Source of the DNA: Schizosaccharomyces osmophilus
Lineage: Eukaryota > Ascomycota > Schizosaccharomycetes > Schizosaccharomycetales > Schizosaccharomycetaceae
Assembly: GCF_027921745.1 (NCBI RefSeq)
Contig: NC_079240.1
Location: forward strand, 799,001 to 863,000
Direction of reading: 5' to 3'
Length of the DNA stretch: 64,000 nt
Below, one piece after another: positions 1 through 11,164 of this stretch. The notes under the pieces were generated by a model. It was given only the letters and a program-made list of their open reading frames with translations. It made no database searches and had not been told where the DNA came from. The position numbers and the translations under genes were made by a program. Each line of letters begins with the position of its first letter. The stretch's first letter is position 1.

Positions 1-168
1 ATTACGTTTGTATTCGTTTACTTTGTCTTTAAGTATCCACATAAAAAGGTTGTCTCATTAACCCAAAGCTGAATAAAAGAGAATTCAGCCATTATTTTCA
101 TAAGCGTAATGGTCATAGTGTTTAAAAAAATATATATAAAAATATAATGGAAACATCAGGAGCAGCCT

Positions 169-507
169 TTACATTTCATCAGCAGAAGGAGGGCTCTTTC
201 GGTCGTTCACGGATACGTTTTCAGTGCGTTGACTCTTGGCGGCGGTCTCGCGCTCTAATTCATCAATGGGGGTATTATCCCAGTCGGAACGAACATTGGC
301 CTCTGAGTCAGTGGTCGTTTCACGACTAGCATTGTCTTTAGGGGGAATTGTATCCTCTTCAACCGGCTTGCGATGGAGAGGTTGGTTGCTAGAATACCAG
401 CGATTTAATAAGGTACGAGTTTCGAGTGATGGGCCCAAACGAATTGAGTTACGGCTTGAGTTGCTGAGAGGAAAGCTCTTGAAAGCGCTAAGACGTTGAG
501 AAAACAT
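169..507 (-). CDS. Small mitochondrial-type protein, function unknown
   Basis: A single-exon reading frame of 112 residues starting at an ATG. The first ~45 residues are rich in Ser, Arg and Leu with almost no acidic residues and end in RWYSS, which looks like a mitochondrial presequence with an R-2/R-3 type cleavage site. The rest is hydrophilic and charged (segment [14 protein letters not shown], then many Ser/Lys/Glu), probably disordered. I do not recognise the family. The clear change from basic presequence to acidic body argues that it is a real gene. The first residue is ATG and no upstream exon is needed. Function is not assignable from sequence. Confidence 0.6.
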   Translation of the reverse strand: MFSQRLSAFKSFPLSNSSRNSIRLGPSLETRTLLNRWYSSNQPLHRKPVEEDTIPPKDNASRETTTDSEANVRSDWDNTPIDELERETAAKSQRTENVSVNDRKSPPSADEM

Positions 508-2099
508 GTTGGTTCAAACTTATTAATAAGAACGCTGAAAACACAGAGGGGGGAAGGATGTAAAAATCAAATAGTCGCTTAGTCTATGTTTCTTTAGTCA
601 GTTATCTGAAGCAAATCCTCATAGTTGAATAATAGCTCGACGAAAGCAAATGAATTCAACGTTATTCTCTTTCTGCTATTATTCACTACGCTTTTCTAGT
701 TTTTCTTCATACCTGTAGAATGAATCCGTTGAATGGAAAATTCAGTTGACAATAGTTTCTTGGTTCACTTCTTGAGTAAGTGGAAAAGTTAAAAGAAACA
801 ATTCGGGAAAAGCGAGCCTTTTCTATCTGCGCACCTGGCTATGAAATATGACAAATCCTGGTGAGCCTTATGTCCGTAGAATGATTCACAGTTAATCTAT
901 TTGACGATTTCTCTTTCCCAGTGATTTCATACTGAGCAAAGTTGCTACTTGAACAGTGATTTAGAGTAGCTTGATGAACCGAAAACGCTGGACGTGGCAA
1001 TCAAAAAGCCTCCAAATGTATTTATAAAAATAATAGCTTTAAAATATGAAAAGTGAATCATGTAAAATGCAATTTTGTTTTTGTTGTTCTCTGATGTCAT
1101 TACTCTCTATCACTCAAGTAGTGTTGATTAATGATACGAACCGTGAACAGCTAACTTGCGTTGAAGCTCGTAATATGGTGTTTTCATAACAAGAGTAAAT
1201 TCTTGCATACGTTGCTTATGTTACTGCGCTACACTAGTAAACAATATTTTGAAATTAAATTTGGAATAAATATCTAGACAAGACTTGGGGTTTAGGCATC
1301 TGTGTAGTAGTGGTTGTTTTGTCGTCTTTTATTTTTTTTCACTACTATTTATTTTATCCTTCTTTGTTTCTGTTCTTGAGGTTTTCCCATTTTTAGTTGT
1401 CTTTTTAGGTCAATCTTGGTTATAAATATGAGTGTCACAAAAATACAATTCATATACCTTTTGTCGCTTTGCATCAATCGTCTTTTCAACATTCACATAT
1501 TATGATCAAGGAAATCATTTTTATACTGCAACACTCGCTTTCCGTTGTCGAAACATTTACCACAGTTGGTCTCAGCAACTAACGGTAACAGTCATACGAA
1601 AAAAGAATACACAAGGAATTGAATTCATGTTGGTTTTTAAAAACATTTAGCAAAATGTCCAAAGAATTTTTCATTTTTATATTGAAAAGCTATGGAACAG
1701 TGGTCGATTAAAGTAACGTTTCTTATATTTCAAAGAAGATTCCCGAACTGTTTTCTCGTAGAATAGCATGCAAATTTCTTCATGTTCAAAGGACAGTGAA
1801 ACGGCATTTAGATAGAAGTGTAACGAATAGAAGGCAAGCTTTGCTAAAAAAGCGACATCAGGAATCTAAATGCATACATATACGCTATATACAAGATGTA
1901 TATATACAAACCTCTAAGGATATCTATCCAAGAATACATTACCATCGTAACAAAGTAGAGTTTACAGAGTTCAACAGGAAGACATAACCAAATTTAATAG
2001 CGTGTGTGCTTGAAAAAACGACTTAGTACTCCCAGAACGCTCACCACATCAACACATAAATAAACGTTACAAGCGAATCGTCATACAAAGAATCGTTGA
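508..2099. other. Intergenic, no gene seen
   Basis: About 1.6 kb of AT-rich sequence between two minus-strand genes. The reading frames here are short (up to about 70 codons), of random composition and without plausible splice partners. It should contain the promoter of the small mitochondrial-type gene on its left and the 3' end of rpn13 on its right. No RNA gene was recognised. Confidence 0.5.
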
Positions 2100-3514
2100 T
2101 TAAGATCTCTCTTCCATTTCCAAGTCCCTGTCTTGGCTACGGTCACCACCCCCTTCACTTTCATCAATACTATTTCCATCTTCATCTGTGTGAGTTATAC
2201 GGGTAATTACAATCACACCTTCGGCCACCATGCGATCGTAAATCGACTTTAAAAGTCTCTGAAATCCGTTCGAACCAGAAAGTTCATCGGACGAGATTTG
2301 CAAATACGAACGCAAAGGTTCAAACTCTGGTTTTACAATTGCACGTTGTAAAGAAGAAAAATGTTTGTAAAAATCTGGGTTTTGAGTCAATTCATCTTTC
2401 CTAGAATTCCGAATAAGTTCTGGGGGAGCATGAGGGAAGAGTTTATGAGTAATTCTTGGGTGTGTAATAACCCGATGCATTTCATCATCTATTGGAAAGG
2501 GTTCAACAGGAGTGTTACTAATCTCTATAGATCTTGATAACTCTTCAAGCATGTCTAAGGTTCGAGAACGAGAGTAATCTTCATTCACGTCAAATGCAGG
2601 CCCCGAGGGATCATCCATGCCAAAATTGGCTTGACCTGCTCTTCTTAGTTCTGCACCAGAGCCATTGGTAGGTTGAAATTGATTTGCAGATTCACTCACT
2701 GGAGAAAATCGGGGCAAAAAACCAGGTGCTTCAGCGGTAGGAGATAACACCTCCCAGTTGAAATCCTGTAGGGAATCTTGACTAGCAGCCCCAAATAGCT
2801 GCAGCAATTGACTCGCAGATGAAGTATCGTCCATACTACGACTACGGCTGGATGCATTATTTCGAGCGTTAATACTTCTAGTAACGTTGAAAGGATCAGC
2901 AATCAACTGATTTACCAGCGAAACCATTTCCTCATCTTTTTCATCGCTATAATCTTGCATCCAATAAAAATGTATTTGAGATGATGATTTAAATTTCAGA
3001 GCATACACACGACCCGTTGTACATTGATCGACCTTAATGAAATTGGCCTCATCAGGAAAAATAATAAAATCCTAAACAAACGGTTAATAATCAATCTCTC
3101 ACATAATTAACCAACTTGAATCTTCCAGATATGGGCAATCTCATAGAAGTTCAGTTGAGAGAATAAACACTGGAAACATTGTTCCATATCGCACTTTTCC
3201 TTACATCTTCTACATCTGAAGAGTTTCTAGACCTTTCTTTCCAATAAAAATGAAGTAATTCATCTGTTTCTAGCTGTAGGTATAGGATACTAATGGATTA
3301 TTAACATGAATGAAAGTGCTGGAAAAATATCAGATGCAAAGAACAAATATTATTGATCTTTAGCTTTCTTGAAAACTTCTTACCCTTTACGATGATCTGC
3401 TTGCAGGATTTTCGTACCAGGTTTGCGATTCAACTTGCCAGCTTTCATGCTCATAACCCCATATTTTCTTGTCTCTGCTTGATCATTCCTAGCTCTTCCA
3501 AAAACATTCTCCAT
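2100..3514 (-). CDS. rpn13: Proteasome ubiquitin receptor Rpn13 (19S regulatory particle)
   Basis: Three exons on the minus strand: 3514-3384, 3289-3205 and 3071-2100 (395 aa). Introns begin GTAAG and end TAG, and the phases agree. The joined N-terminal ~125 residues form a Pru (pleckstrin-like receptor for ubiquitin) domain: MKAGKLNRKPGTK, then HRKGILYLQLETDELLHFYW, then DFIIFPDEANFIKV, then IHFYWMQD. This is the order seen in Rpn13/ADRM1, with the Trp-containing strand typical of the family. A linker rich in Ser/Asn follows, and the C-terminal region (about 275-380) is compatible with the DEUBAD domain that binds the deubiquitinase Uch37. In S. pombe, rpn1302 (SPCC16A11.16c) is next to mcm4, as here. 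The protein docks on Rpn2 at the top of the 19S particle and captures ubiquitin chains. The first exon alone gives no hint of the gene. Confidence 0.88.
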
Positions 3515-4588
3515 TTTTAGCTTCAATATCAGACTATTTTTTTTGTCAATCAATATTTGTTTTGTTGAGGTTTGGTAGGTGCTTAGCTTTTGGGTATTCC
3601 AAAAACATTCAGCACAGGACAAATGTAGAGCAGGACATTCCGTTCCTTAAATTGAATAGAATCGATGAGTAAATATGTACTCTTATGGATTTATTAAATT
3701 ATTTATGCTTTTCTTCTAATCAGTTTGTTGATGCATCATTGTGCGTCTAAAGGAATAGGTTGTGACACGAAAACAATAATGTCCAGCTATGGGGATTGCC
3801 TTCTATGTGCTATGATGCTCTTGAAAAAAGAGGATGGGAAATTAAATCAAACTGTTACAAAGAGCGCGGATTCACTATGACAAACGAGCGACCAAATTCA
3901 CACTTATGAGACCAGCCAATCTGTCAGAGATATCATTAAAATTTTTTATATTGAAAGCAGGATCTTTGAAGTCAATTTGATACTATCCCTATACATATCT
4001 TTGCTTCACTTGACTTCACTTAGATGTCGGTAACAATATAGTCTTGCTACGGCTACTAAAAATCTTTTCCCTAGAAACTATAGGTAATAAGGCTTGTGAG
4101 ATACTTTTTCTCTTGTCTTTCTTTTATTTTTGACTTTCCAGCTTATGAAATCCGAGTACTATTGGCTTTCTTTACTAAAGCGTTAACAAGAAATTGAAAC
4201 TCAGAGAAGAAAAGAAGAAAGATAAAAGCATTTTTCTAATTGTATTTCTTACGAATGAATGAAGGACAGTTCATTTTAGAACTTTTTCATTGTGGGTTTG
4301 CTATGAACTGTTGAAAAAGCAATTCGACTTATTCTCGCCTTCATCCAAAAGCCAATTTTATAAAAAACATTATAATTAATTAAATTTAAGTATTATGAAC
4401 ATCTACACCCATTTGCTATAACTTTACGATAATTCAACTCAAATGATTGGTAACATGTGTATCAAATATCGTTTTCACTTGATATTAATTGAGTGTAAAA
4501 GAAATGAAATTATTATATTTAGCAACTTATTTCATTATTCTTATCTTTTCATTGCTTTTGTTGACATTCTTTTCTATCCACTACCAAC
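3515..4588. promoter_or_regulatory. Divergent promoter region rpn13 / mcm4
   Basis: About 1.07 kb between the start codons of two divergently read genes, so it must hold both promoters. It is AT-rich. I saw no MluI cell-cycle box (ACGCGT) upstream of mcm4, and no convincing TATA box or known operator. No reading frame here looks coding. Confidence 0.4.
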
Positions 4589-7363
4589 ATGTCCTCGAGC
4601 CAACAAAGTAGTCAGGGCAGAGGAGCAACGACTCCTAAGCGGGCTAATAGCTCTTCTAGGGAAGCAATGGATTCCTCTCCATTATTTTTTCCCACTTCTT
4701 CTCCCGGTTTGAGTCAGCATACAACCCCTAAAACAAAAACGCGTACATCTCGTAAGTTCTCATTCTACTGTCTAAAAGGCTAACCCGATATAGTCGCATC
4801 CTCCCCTTTATTATTTGAATCTAGTTCGCCAGCTCCTCAGGCTCCCCATAGCTCTCGTTCTATTCCTCTTTCTCAGCATAATGATCTTTTCTTAGCTGGA
4901 AGCTCACAGCGAACTCCCAAATCTTCAAGACGCGGTGATATTCATTCTACTGTACAATTAAAAACACCTTCCAGAAGAGAAGTTGATCCCCAGAAAATTG
5001 GAGCTACTACTCCTAGCAGTCTGATTTTCTCCGGTTCAGACGCTTTAACATTCAGTCAAGCTCAGCCTACAAGTGAAGCTAACGATGATACCGTTCGTGT
5101 CATCTGGGGGACGAATGTTTCGATTCAAGAAAGTATAGCTTCTTTTCAAGGGTTTCTGCGTGGGTTTAAGAAAAAATACCGGCCTGAGTATAGAAATGAT
5201 TTCATGCCTCCTCCTGATGCCGAACAAGCTGTATATATAGAAGCGCTTAGAAATATGCGTATTATAGGTTTAGATATCCTTAATTTGGACGTGCAGGATT
5301 TGAAGCATTATCCTCCTACGAAAAAGCTTTACAACCAGTTATACTCATATCCCCAAGAAATTATTCCGATTATGGATCAGACTATTAAAGATGTAATGCT
5401 TGATTTGTTAGGAACGAATCCTCCAGAGGACATATTAAATGATATTGAACTAAGAATATACAAAATTCGGCCGTTCAATTTGGAGCGAACCATCAATATG
5501 CGCGATTTAAATCCTGGTGATATCGACAAATTAATTTCTATCAAGGGCTTGGTTCTTCGTTGTACCCCTGTAATTCCTGACATGAAGCAAGCTTTTTTCC
5601 GGTGCTCGGTTTGCGGGCACAGTGTCACGGTGGAAATTGATCGAGGCCGTATTGCGGAGCCAGTGAAATGCCCAAGAGAAATCTGTGGTGCAACAAATTC
5701 TATGCAGCTAATACATAACCGCTCAGAATTTGCTGATAAACAGGTCATTAAGCTGCAAGAGACACCTGATATTGTCCCAGATGGTCAAACACCTCATTCT
5801 GTTAGTCTCTGTGTCTATGATGAACTCGTTGATTCTTCTAAGGCAGGTGACCGTATAGAAATAACAGGTATATTTCGCTGTGTCCCCATCCGAATGAATC
5901 CTCGTCAACGAACAATTAAGTCTCTCTTTAAAACATACGTCGACGTTGTCCATATAAAAAAGCAAGATAGGAGGCGATTAGGTACTGATCCTTCTACTTT
6001 GGATAATGATTTAGCTGAAGATACAGCTGCTCAAATTGATGATGTTCGCAGGATTACCGATGAAGAAGTTGAGAAAATCAAGAAGGTTTCTGAGCGACCC
6101 GATTTGTATGATTTGCTTCCTCGTTCACTGGCACCAAGTATTTATGAAATGGACGATGTAAAGAAAGGAATACTATTACAACTCTTTGGAGGCACAAACA
6201 AAACTTTTCAAAAGGGTGCCAGTCCTAGATATCGAGGTGATATAAATATTTTAATGTGCGGTGACCCATCGACCTCCAAATCTCAGATCCTTCAGTACGT
6301 TCATAAAATTGCACCTCGTGGTGTTTACACTAGCGGTAAGGGTTCTTCGGCTGTAGGTTTAACAGCTTATATTACTCGCGACCAAGACACAAAGCAGTTG
6401 GTCTTAGAAAGTGGTGCTTTAGTGCTTTCAGATGGTGGTATATGTTGTATTGATGAGTTCGATAAAATGACAGATGCAACACGGTCTATTCTTCATGAGG
6501 TTATGGAGCAACAAACAGTAACAGTGGCTAAAGCAGGTATTATTACTACCCTTAATGCCAGAACATCGATTTTGGCAAGTGCAAATCCAATAGGAAGTAA
6601 GTATAACCCTGAAATGCCGGTTACAAAAAATATAGATCTACCTCCCACGTTGCTTTCGAGATTTGACTTGGTTTATTTGATTTTAGACCGAGTAGATGAA
6701 ACAATAGACAGAAAACTTGCTAATCATATTGTTTCAATGTACATGGAAGATACTCCTCAGAATGCTACGGAACACGAAGTACTATCCATAGAGTTTTTGA
6801 CAAGTTATATTACCTATGCACGCAATTGCATACATCCCATCATTACTGAACCAGCTTCAAAAGAACTTGTTAATGCCTATGTTGACATGAGGAAACTTGG
6901 AGAAGATGTAAGGGCTTCAGAAAAGCGTGTAACAGCAACAACTAGGCAATTGGAATCGATGATCCGTTTATCTGAAGCTCATGCCAAGATGCATCTTCGT
7001 GAAACGGTTGAGGTGGAAGACGTTCGGGAAGCTACCCGTTTAATTAAGACTGCTATTAAAGATTATGCTACCGATCCTGCTACAGGAAAAATTTCTTTGG
7101 ACCTTATTTACGTCAATGAAAGAGAAACACTTGTTTCCGAAGATATGGTTCGAGAATTGAGTAATTTGATTTCTACACTGACTGCTGGAGGCAAAACATT
7201 CATGGTTAGCCAGCTTTTAACTCGATTCCGTGAGCAAAGTACGGCTCATGTCGATGCTTCAGAGTTTGAAGCCTCACTGGCAGCATTGGAGAAGAGAGGT
7301 CAACTGAAAGTGGTAACGAGTGCTGGGCATCGTCTAGTAAGACCGATTGCTCAGGTTGAATGA
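4589..7363 (+). CDS. mcm4: MCM DNA helicase subunit Mcm4 (Cdc21)
   Basis: Two exons, 4589-4751 and 4794-7363 (910 aa; S. pombe Cdc21 is about 930). The 42-nt intron starts GTAAGT, has CTAAC and ends TAG, and splicing restores the N-terminal TSLASSPLLFESSSPAP stretch. The Ser/Pro-rich N-terminal ~170 residues carry many S/T-P sites for CDK and DDK. Then come the MCM N-domain, a C4 zinc finger (from ~Cys324: FFRCSVCGH ... CPREICGA), Walker A (GDPSTSKSQ, ~544), Walker B/IDEFDKM, and the Arg-finger LLSRFD (~676), with a C-terminal winged helix. It is one of six subunits of the replicative helicase loaded at origins in G1. It diverges from rpn13, the order remembered in S. pombe. Confidence 0.98.
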
Positions 7364-7795
7364 TCTGATGCGCATTACATCCTTAAGCTGGTATTATGGA
7401 TGAATTATTTTATAGAATTTATTAACCAGATACTGAACAATGTGGATTTATTTGTATATTATAAGAAAAAAAAAAAACAACAACACTATAATGAAGACGA
7501 AAGTAGAAAGTAATAAAAAAATTGGGCCTAAAAGAAGTTGTATAGAACTATAAGTATAATTTAAATAGAATTCGAAGTCATTAAGGATCTCTGTTCGCAT
7601 AAAATAAAAGGTACGTCAAAATTTTTCCAATCTCCGAATAGGAAAAAGCGGAAAAGAGAGGAATATATACATAAATAACATGAAGACTAAAATATATAAA
7701 AGTCCGTGAACCATATCACACTCATTACGAACGGGTACACATAAAGAAAGGAACGTACACAGTTACCTTCCGAAATTAAAAGTAAAGAAAATAGT
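7364..7795. other. Convergent 3' intergenic region
   Basis: 432 bp between the stop codons of mcm4 (plus) and the NAD-kinase-like gene (minus). It is very A-rich with an A12 tract near 7468 and AATAAA-like sequences on both strands, fitting the 3' processing of both genes. No gene seen. Confidence 0.45.
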
Positions 7796-9163
7796 CTAGG
7801 TGTTTTCTGCAGATTCTCTGTTGTAGGAATTTTCAGTAATATCAAACTTATCATCAGTGGTGTCTTTATTGAAAATCATGCTTTGCTTTCTAGAGAAAGG
7901 TTTTTGTCTTTCTCGTACATTCCATCGCAGTTTATCTTCAAGAATCTTTGTCCATTGTTTATGCGGGTTTTGAATTGTGGTAAAAGGATATTGCGAAGTC
8001 ACAATAGACAAGTAATCACCGCGAGTCATTTCAGTTTTGCTGTGCCCATCAGCAGAGTAAAAAGCACTAGCACGAGAATCCAAGGGGATTTCAATGTTTA
8101 TAACCGAATAATCAGGAAGAATTACTGGCCTGAACGATAGGCAATGAGGACAGATAGGAGTAATCAATAAAGCGTTTAAAGCAGGATGGACAAGAGAGCC
8201 ACCAGCATTCATAGACATGTTGGTGGAACCGGTTGGAGTAGAGACAATTAGTCCATCAGCTTGAACGATCGTCATTAACTCTGAGTTGTTGTAAAGGTTT
8301 AAATTGCTGATGTAAGGATGCTCACCACGTGAGACCTGAATCTCGTCCAAAACGTAGTTCGTAGAAACGTGAGAGTATTGCTTTGTTTCTGCATTGTACT
8401 TGTGATATGAACATTCTAGTCGAGAAGAAAAGCGTAATGAAATTCTACTGTTAAGCATATAGTTGATATGCTTTTTATACTCAGCAGCAGAGAAATGAGT
8501 CAAGAATCCGGGAACATCAGTATCGGATAAAGTCAGGACAGGAGGACAAAGTTTTTGAAATAACCAAGAGGCATACAAAACAGTAGCATTATCACCAACG
8601 GTGATAATCAAATCAAACTTTGTTGGTTTGATTAAGCAAATGTAAGGAGTCCAAAATCCAATTCTATCTTCATGCAATTCCAAATCGTTCAGAATATCGT
8701 TTGCGACAAATCTTTTGGAATTTGCCAACCGTTTGTCTACGAACACTTTCGACTCAGGCGAAGTCGAAGAAAGCAGAAATTTTGTTATGTCCGCGGTTAA
8801 ATATACCAATGAGTGGTTCCTGGGTTTGGTAACAATGAGAATATTCTTTGGTTCTGCAGAAAAAACCCCATTAATAGCTTCACTATACATGGATTTTAAC
8901 CTCATAACATTTTCAATACGAGAGTAACAATCTTCACGATTACTCTGCTGTGTGAGGCTGCGGAAATCACTAACATTCAGGTTCTGTATGTTTGCATGGC
9001 TTAACTCATCGACTGGAGTATTCAGTCCCGACAAATCAAAATTCGCTGGACTGTTAACATTCTCATTACTTCTTTTACGAAAACATAGGTTTTTCATTTT
9101 GATCTTGTTCAGTTCGTCCAACGTGCCATCCCCTGGAATGTCAGACTGTTCAGGCATGTTCAT
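7796..9163 (-). CDS. NAD kinase family protein with altered GGDGT motif
   Basis: Single exon, 455 aa, ATG start. The family is clear: VQADGLIVSTPTGSTN (residues ~300-315), then ITPICPHCLSFRPVILPDY, then ASAFYSADGH, all in the order of the Utr1/Pos5 NAD kinases that make NADP from NAD and ATP. However, the N-terminal nucleotide-binding motif GGDGT reads GDNAT here (ITVGDNATVLYAS, residues ~187-199), so the catalytic Asp is Asn in a gap-free alignment to Utr1, and the usual SLGSLGFL reads SDTDVPGFL. The later LDEI(Q) matches the family's N-E/D-I motif only loosely. Position matches the S. pombe gene SPCC24B10.02c as I remember it. Either a divergent kinase or a regulatory pseudoenzyme; the fold call is firm, the activity is not. 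Confidence 0.85.
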   Translation of the reverse strand: MNMPEQSDIPGDGTLDELNKIKMKNLCFRKRSNENVNSPANFDLSGLNTPVDELSHANIQNLNVSDFRSLTQQSNREDCYSRIENVMRLKSMYSEAINGVFSAEPKNILIVTKPRNHSLVYLTADITKFLLSSTSPESKVFVDKRLANSKRFVANDILNDLELHEDRIGFWTPYICLIKPTKFDLIITVGDNATVLYASWLFQKLCPPVLTLSDTDVPGFLTHFSAAEYKKHINYMLNSRISLRFSSRLECSYHKYNAETKQYSHVSTNYVLDEIQVSRGEHPYISNLNLYNNSELMTIVQADGLIVSTPTGSTNMSMNAGGSLVHPALNALLITPICPHCLSFRPVILPDYSVINIEIPLDSRASAFYSADGHSKTEMTRGDYLSIVTSQYPFTTIQNPHKQWTKILEDKLRWNVRERQKPFSRKQSMIFNKDTTDDKFDITENSYNRESAENT

Positions 9164-9415
9164 AAAATGTATCTCAAGTCCAAAAAATCAACCAACCTTC
9201 CACGTCTTTTTCAGTTTTCTTACAGTTGCACGAAGGAGAAAAACCTTCTGCTTCCGCTCAAATGTAACACGCTGTTTTGTTTTTTACATGTACATACGTG
9301 TGAATTTGCTCGCTCTACACGCCAAGTAGCATTGTAACTTGAAGCTTTGACACGTAGTCGTTTTCGAGAGACACTAAACATACACCAAGATGTAAACAAT
9401 AACATAAAATAAATT

Positions 9416-9829
9416 ATGAATGTATGTCCTCGTACCTTTTGCAATTGCAATGATTTTGTAAAGTTTGTAAGCCTCGAACTCTTGGAGGAATTTTTGAAAG
9501 TGTGGATTCATTGCAGAGAACCAGGGCATTGAAGCAGAAAACGCATCTCATTCCTAATTTTTTTTATTTTTCTTTACTCGTAATAATGTAGGAATTTTCG
9601 AAAGGAAGGCCATTTGGAGTTTATCCTCTACGGACTGTTGGATCGTATATGCAACATGTACCTACTGAATTGTTTAACGTAAGACAGCTAAAGGTATTAA
9701 AATATGTTTAAAATGCTATTTATTATTCGATTACCGGAAATTTATTGTTTGGGATAGCGTTTTACGACGGCCAGACGTCCAAAGAGCTACTTTTACGAAG
9801 GGAGAAGAGAGCTGATCTTACAAGCTTAA
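9416..9829 (+). CDS. Possible small three-exon gene, unknown function
   Basis: Inferred exons 9416-9466, 9592-9678 and 9758-9829 (69 aa). All junctions are phase 0, with donors GTAAGC and GTAAGA and acceptors ending TAG. The middle and last exons read EFSKGRPFGVYPLRTVGSYM and RFTTARRPKSYFYEG, which are aromatic- and Arg-rich and look like a conserved protein rather than random sequence. The first exon (MNVCPRTFCNCNDFVKF) is least certain, and the second intron lacks a good CTAAY branch site near its 3' end. An overlapping open frame of 74 codons reads through the last exon from a TTG codon but has no good start. Family unknown; a small mitochondrial protein would fit the composition. It is divergent from the NAD-kinase-like gene. 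Confidence 0.4.
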
Positions 9830-10249
9830 GATTCAGCAATAGAGCAAAGTCAATGGATCCTTTTAGGGAAGTCATATCAGAATTGCTTTCATTCCTGTTC
9901 ATTGATCCTAGATACGAAGAAACTCTTACTTCTTCATTTAAGCTTGGTTTCAACTTTTGTTTCTTTTAAGCTTAGGCCTTACATTATACTAGCAATACCA
10001 AAAGGTTTAGTGGTGGACCTACCTTCATGAGAAAGCCCTTACAAGAAGCATTAGCAGAAGAATACTAAAACAACAATATTGAAAGCTTTTGTAAAAATAA
10101 AAATAATAAATAACAACTAAAATTTAAAAGATAGAAGATAAAACATGCGCTAATTTTCTTTTTTCTCTTCTATGATTGTTTTAACTTGGTGAATATGAAT
10201 ATAAACAAACTACTTTTCGTTCTTCTACTGCGAAACCCATTTTTACAGC

Positions 10250-10803
10250 ATGGATCCATCAAAAACAGAAGAAAAACATGAATTGCAAGAATCGAATTTA
10301 AAATCAAAGCAGATACGAATGAATGAATGGAAGCATCCATCAGAAAAAGTGGATGGTCGATGGTTGCAATTGGATGCAAGGGTTAATCGTACTGTAAGTC
10401 TTAGGAAAAGCTATCAAATTCCAAAGGAAAATACCTGTACATTTATATCTAATTACTTGACATTGTGGAAAGTTGAAGTAGCTGACTTTATTGACGATTT
10501 TGTGGGTTGCTTTCCCTTTTTGTTCAAGAACCAAATCATTAGGAAGTACTAACACGGAATTAGGTAGAAGACCTTGAAATTTCAAACCACAATCTACAAA
10601 TCATTAATGAGGGCCTGGAAAGAAAACTAGAAGAAATTACAGCTCAGTCTTCAGTGCAGGAAAAGCAGGCTCCTAGTAGCCTATTGCAAACAAAAGCAAA
10701 CGAAGAAAAAGTTCTTCTTCATTCAGTCAATAATGTGTTAGACAACTTTATTTCCATCGTTGATGGAATGGTTCAACAGGCACAAGATGTTTTGGATGAC
10801 TAG
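10250..10803 (+). CDS. Small coiled-coil protein, unknown function
   Basis: Two exons, 10250-10393 and 10564-10803 (127 aa). The donor is GTAAGT and the acceptor TTAG is preceded by TACTAAC, the textbook branch site. The second exon is a clear coiled coil (VEDLEISNHNLQIINEGLER, then LERKLEEITAQ), followed by a helix-rich C terminus ending QQAQDVLDD. It is charged, with no signal peptide or membrane segment. Length and composition would fit a small subunit of a structural complex, for example at the kinetochore, spindle pole body or a BLOC-type complex, but I cannot assign one. The position corresponds to a gene I remember only as a Schizosaccharomyces orphan. Confidence 0.7.
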
Positions 10804-11124
10804 CATACTATGGTAGCATTTTGTTGACCAGCGGCCGTTTGACATATTTGATTTCCAGCTTCAGTTCTCTTACATTGGATGTATTGGCTACTTTACTTAT
10901 GGATGCGACGAAATAAGTAAGACACTCATTTAAATAACTTTTATTTCAAAATCCAAAGACAACTACTAAATTGACATATTTAAGGTTCATCTTTCAATAA
11001 TTTGGATTTCATTTTTTGACTAAGTCATCTACGTTGAGCAATTGCATTTTCGAGCGACAATGAAAAAAAAAAACAGGCTGATTTGATAGTGTTATTCTAT
11101 TACTTTAATTCTAAGAAAACATTG

Positions 11125-11151
11125 CTTTTATTGTATTTTTGACAATAAAAG
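11125..11151. terminator. 3' hairpin between convergent genes
   Basis: Perfect 10-bp inverted repeat CTTTTATTGT / ACAATAAAAG with a 7-nt loop. It lies just downstream (minus sense) of the small minus-strand frame at 11165-11359 and downstream of the coiled-coil gene on the plus strand. The arms themselves contain ATAAA-type poly(A) signals on both strands, so it could serve as a shared 3' processing or termination element. Confidence 0.35.
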
Positions 11152-11164
11152 TAAAAGCCGAATT

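Noticed and set aside
4741-4747. ACGCG within the mcm4 first exon as an MCB cell-cycle box
   Set aside because: It lies inside coding sequence near the end of exon 1 rather than upstream, so it is probably not a promoter element.
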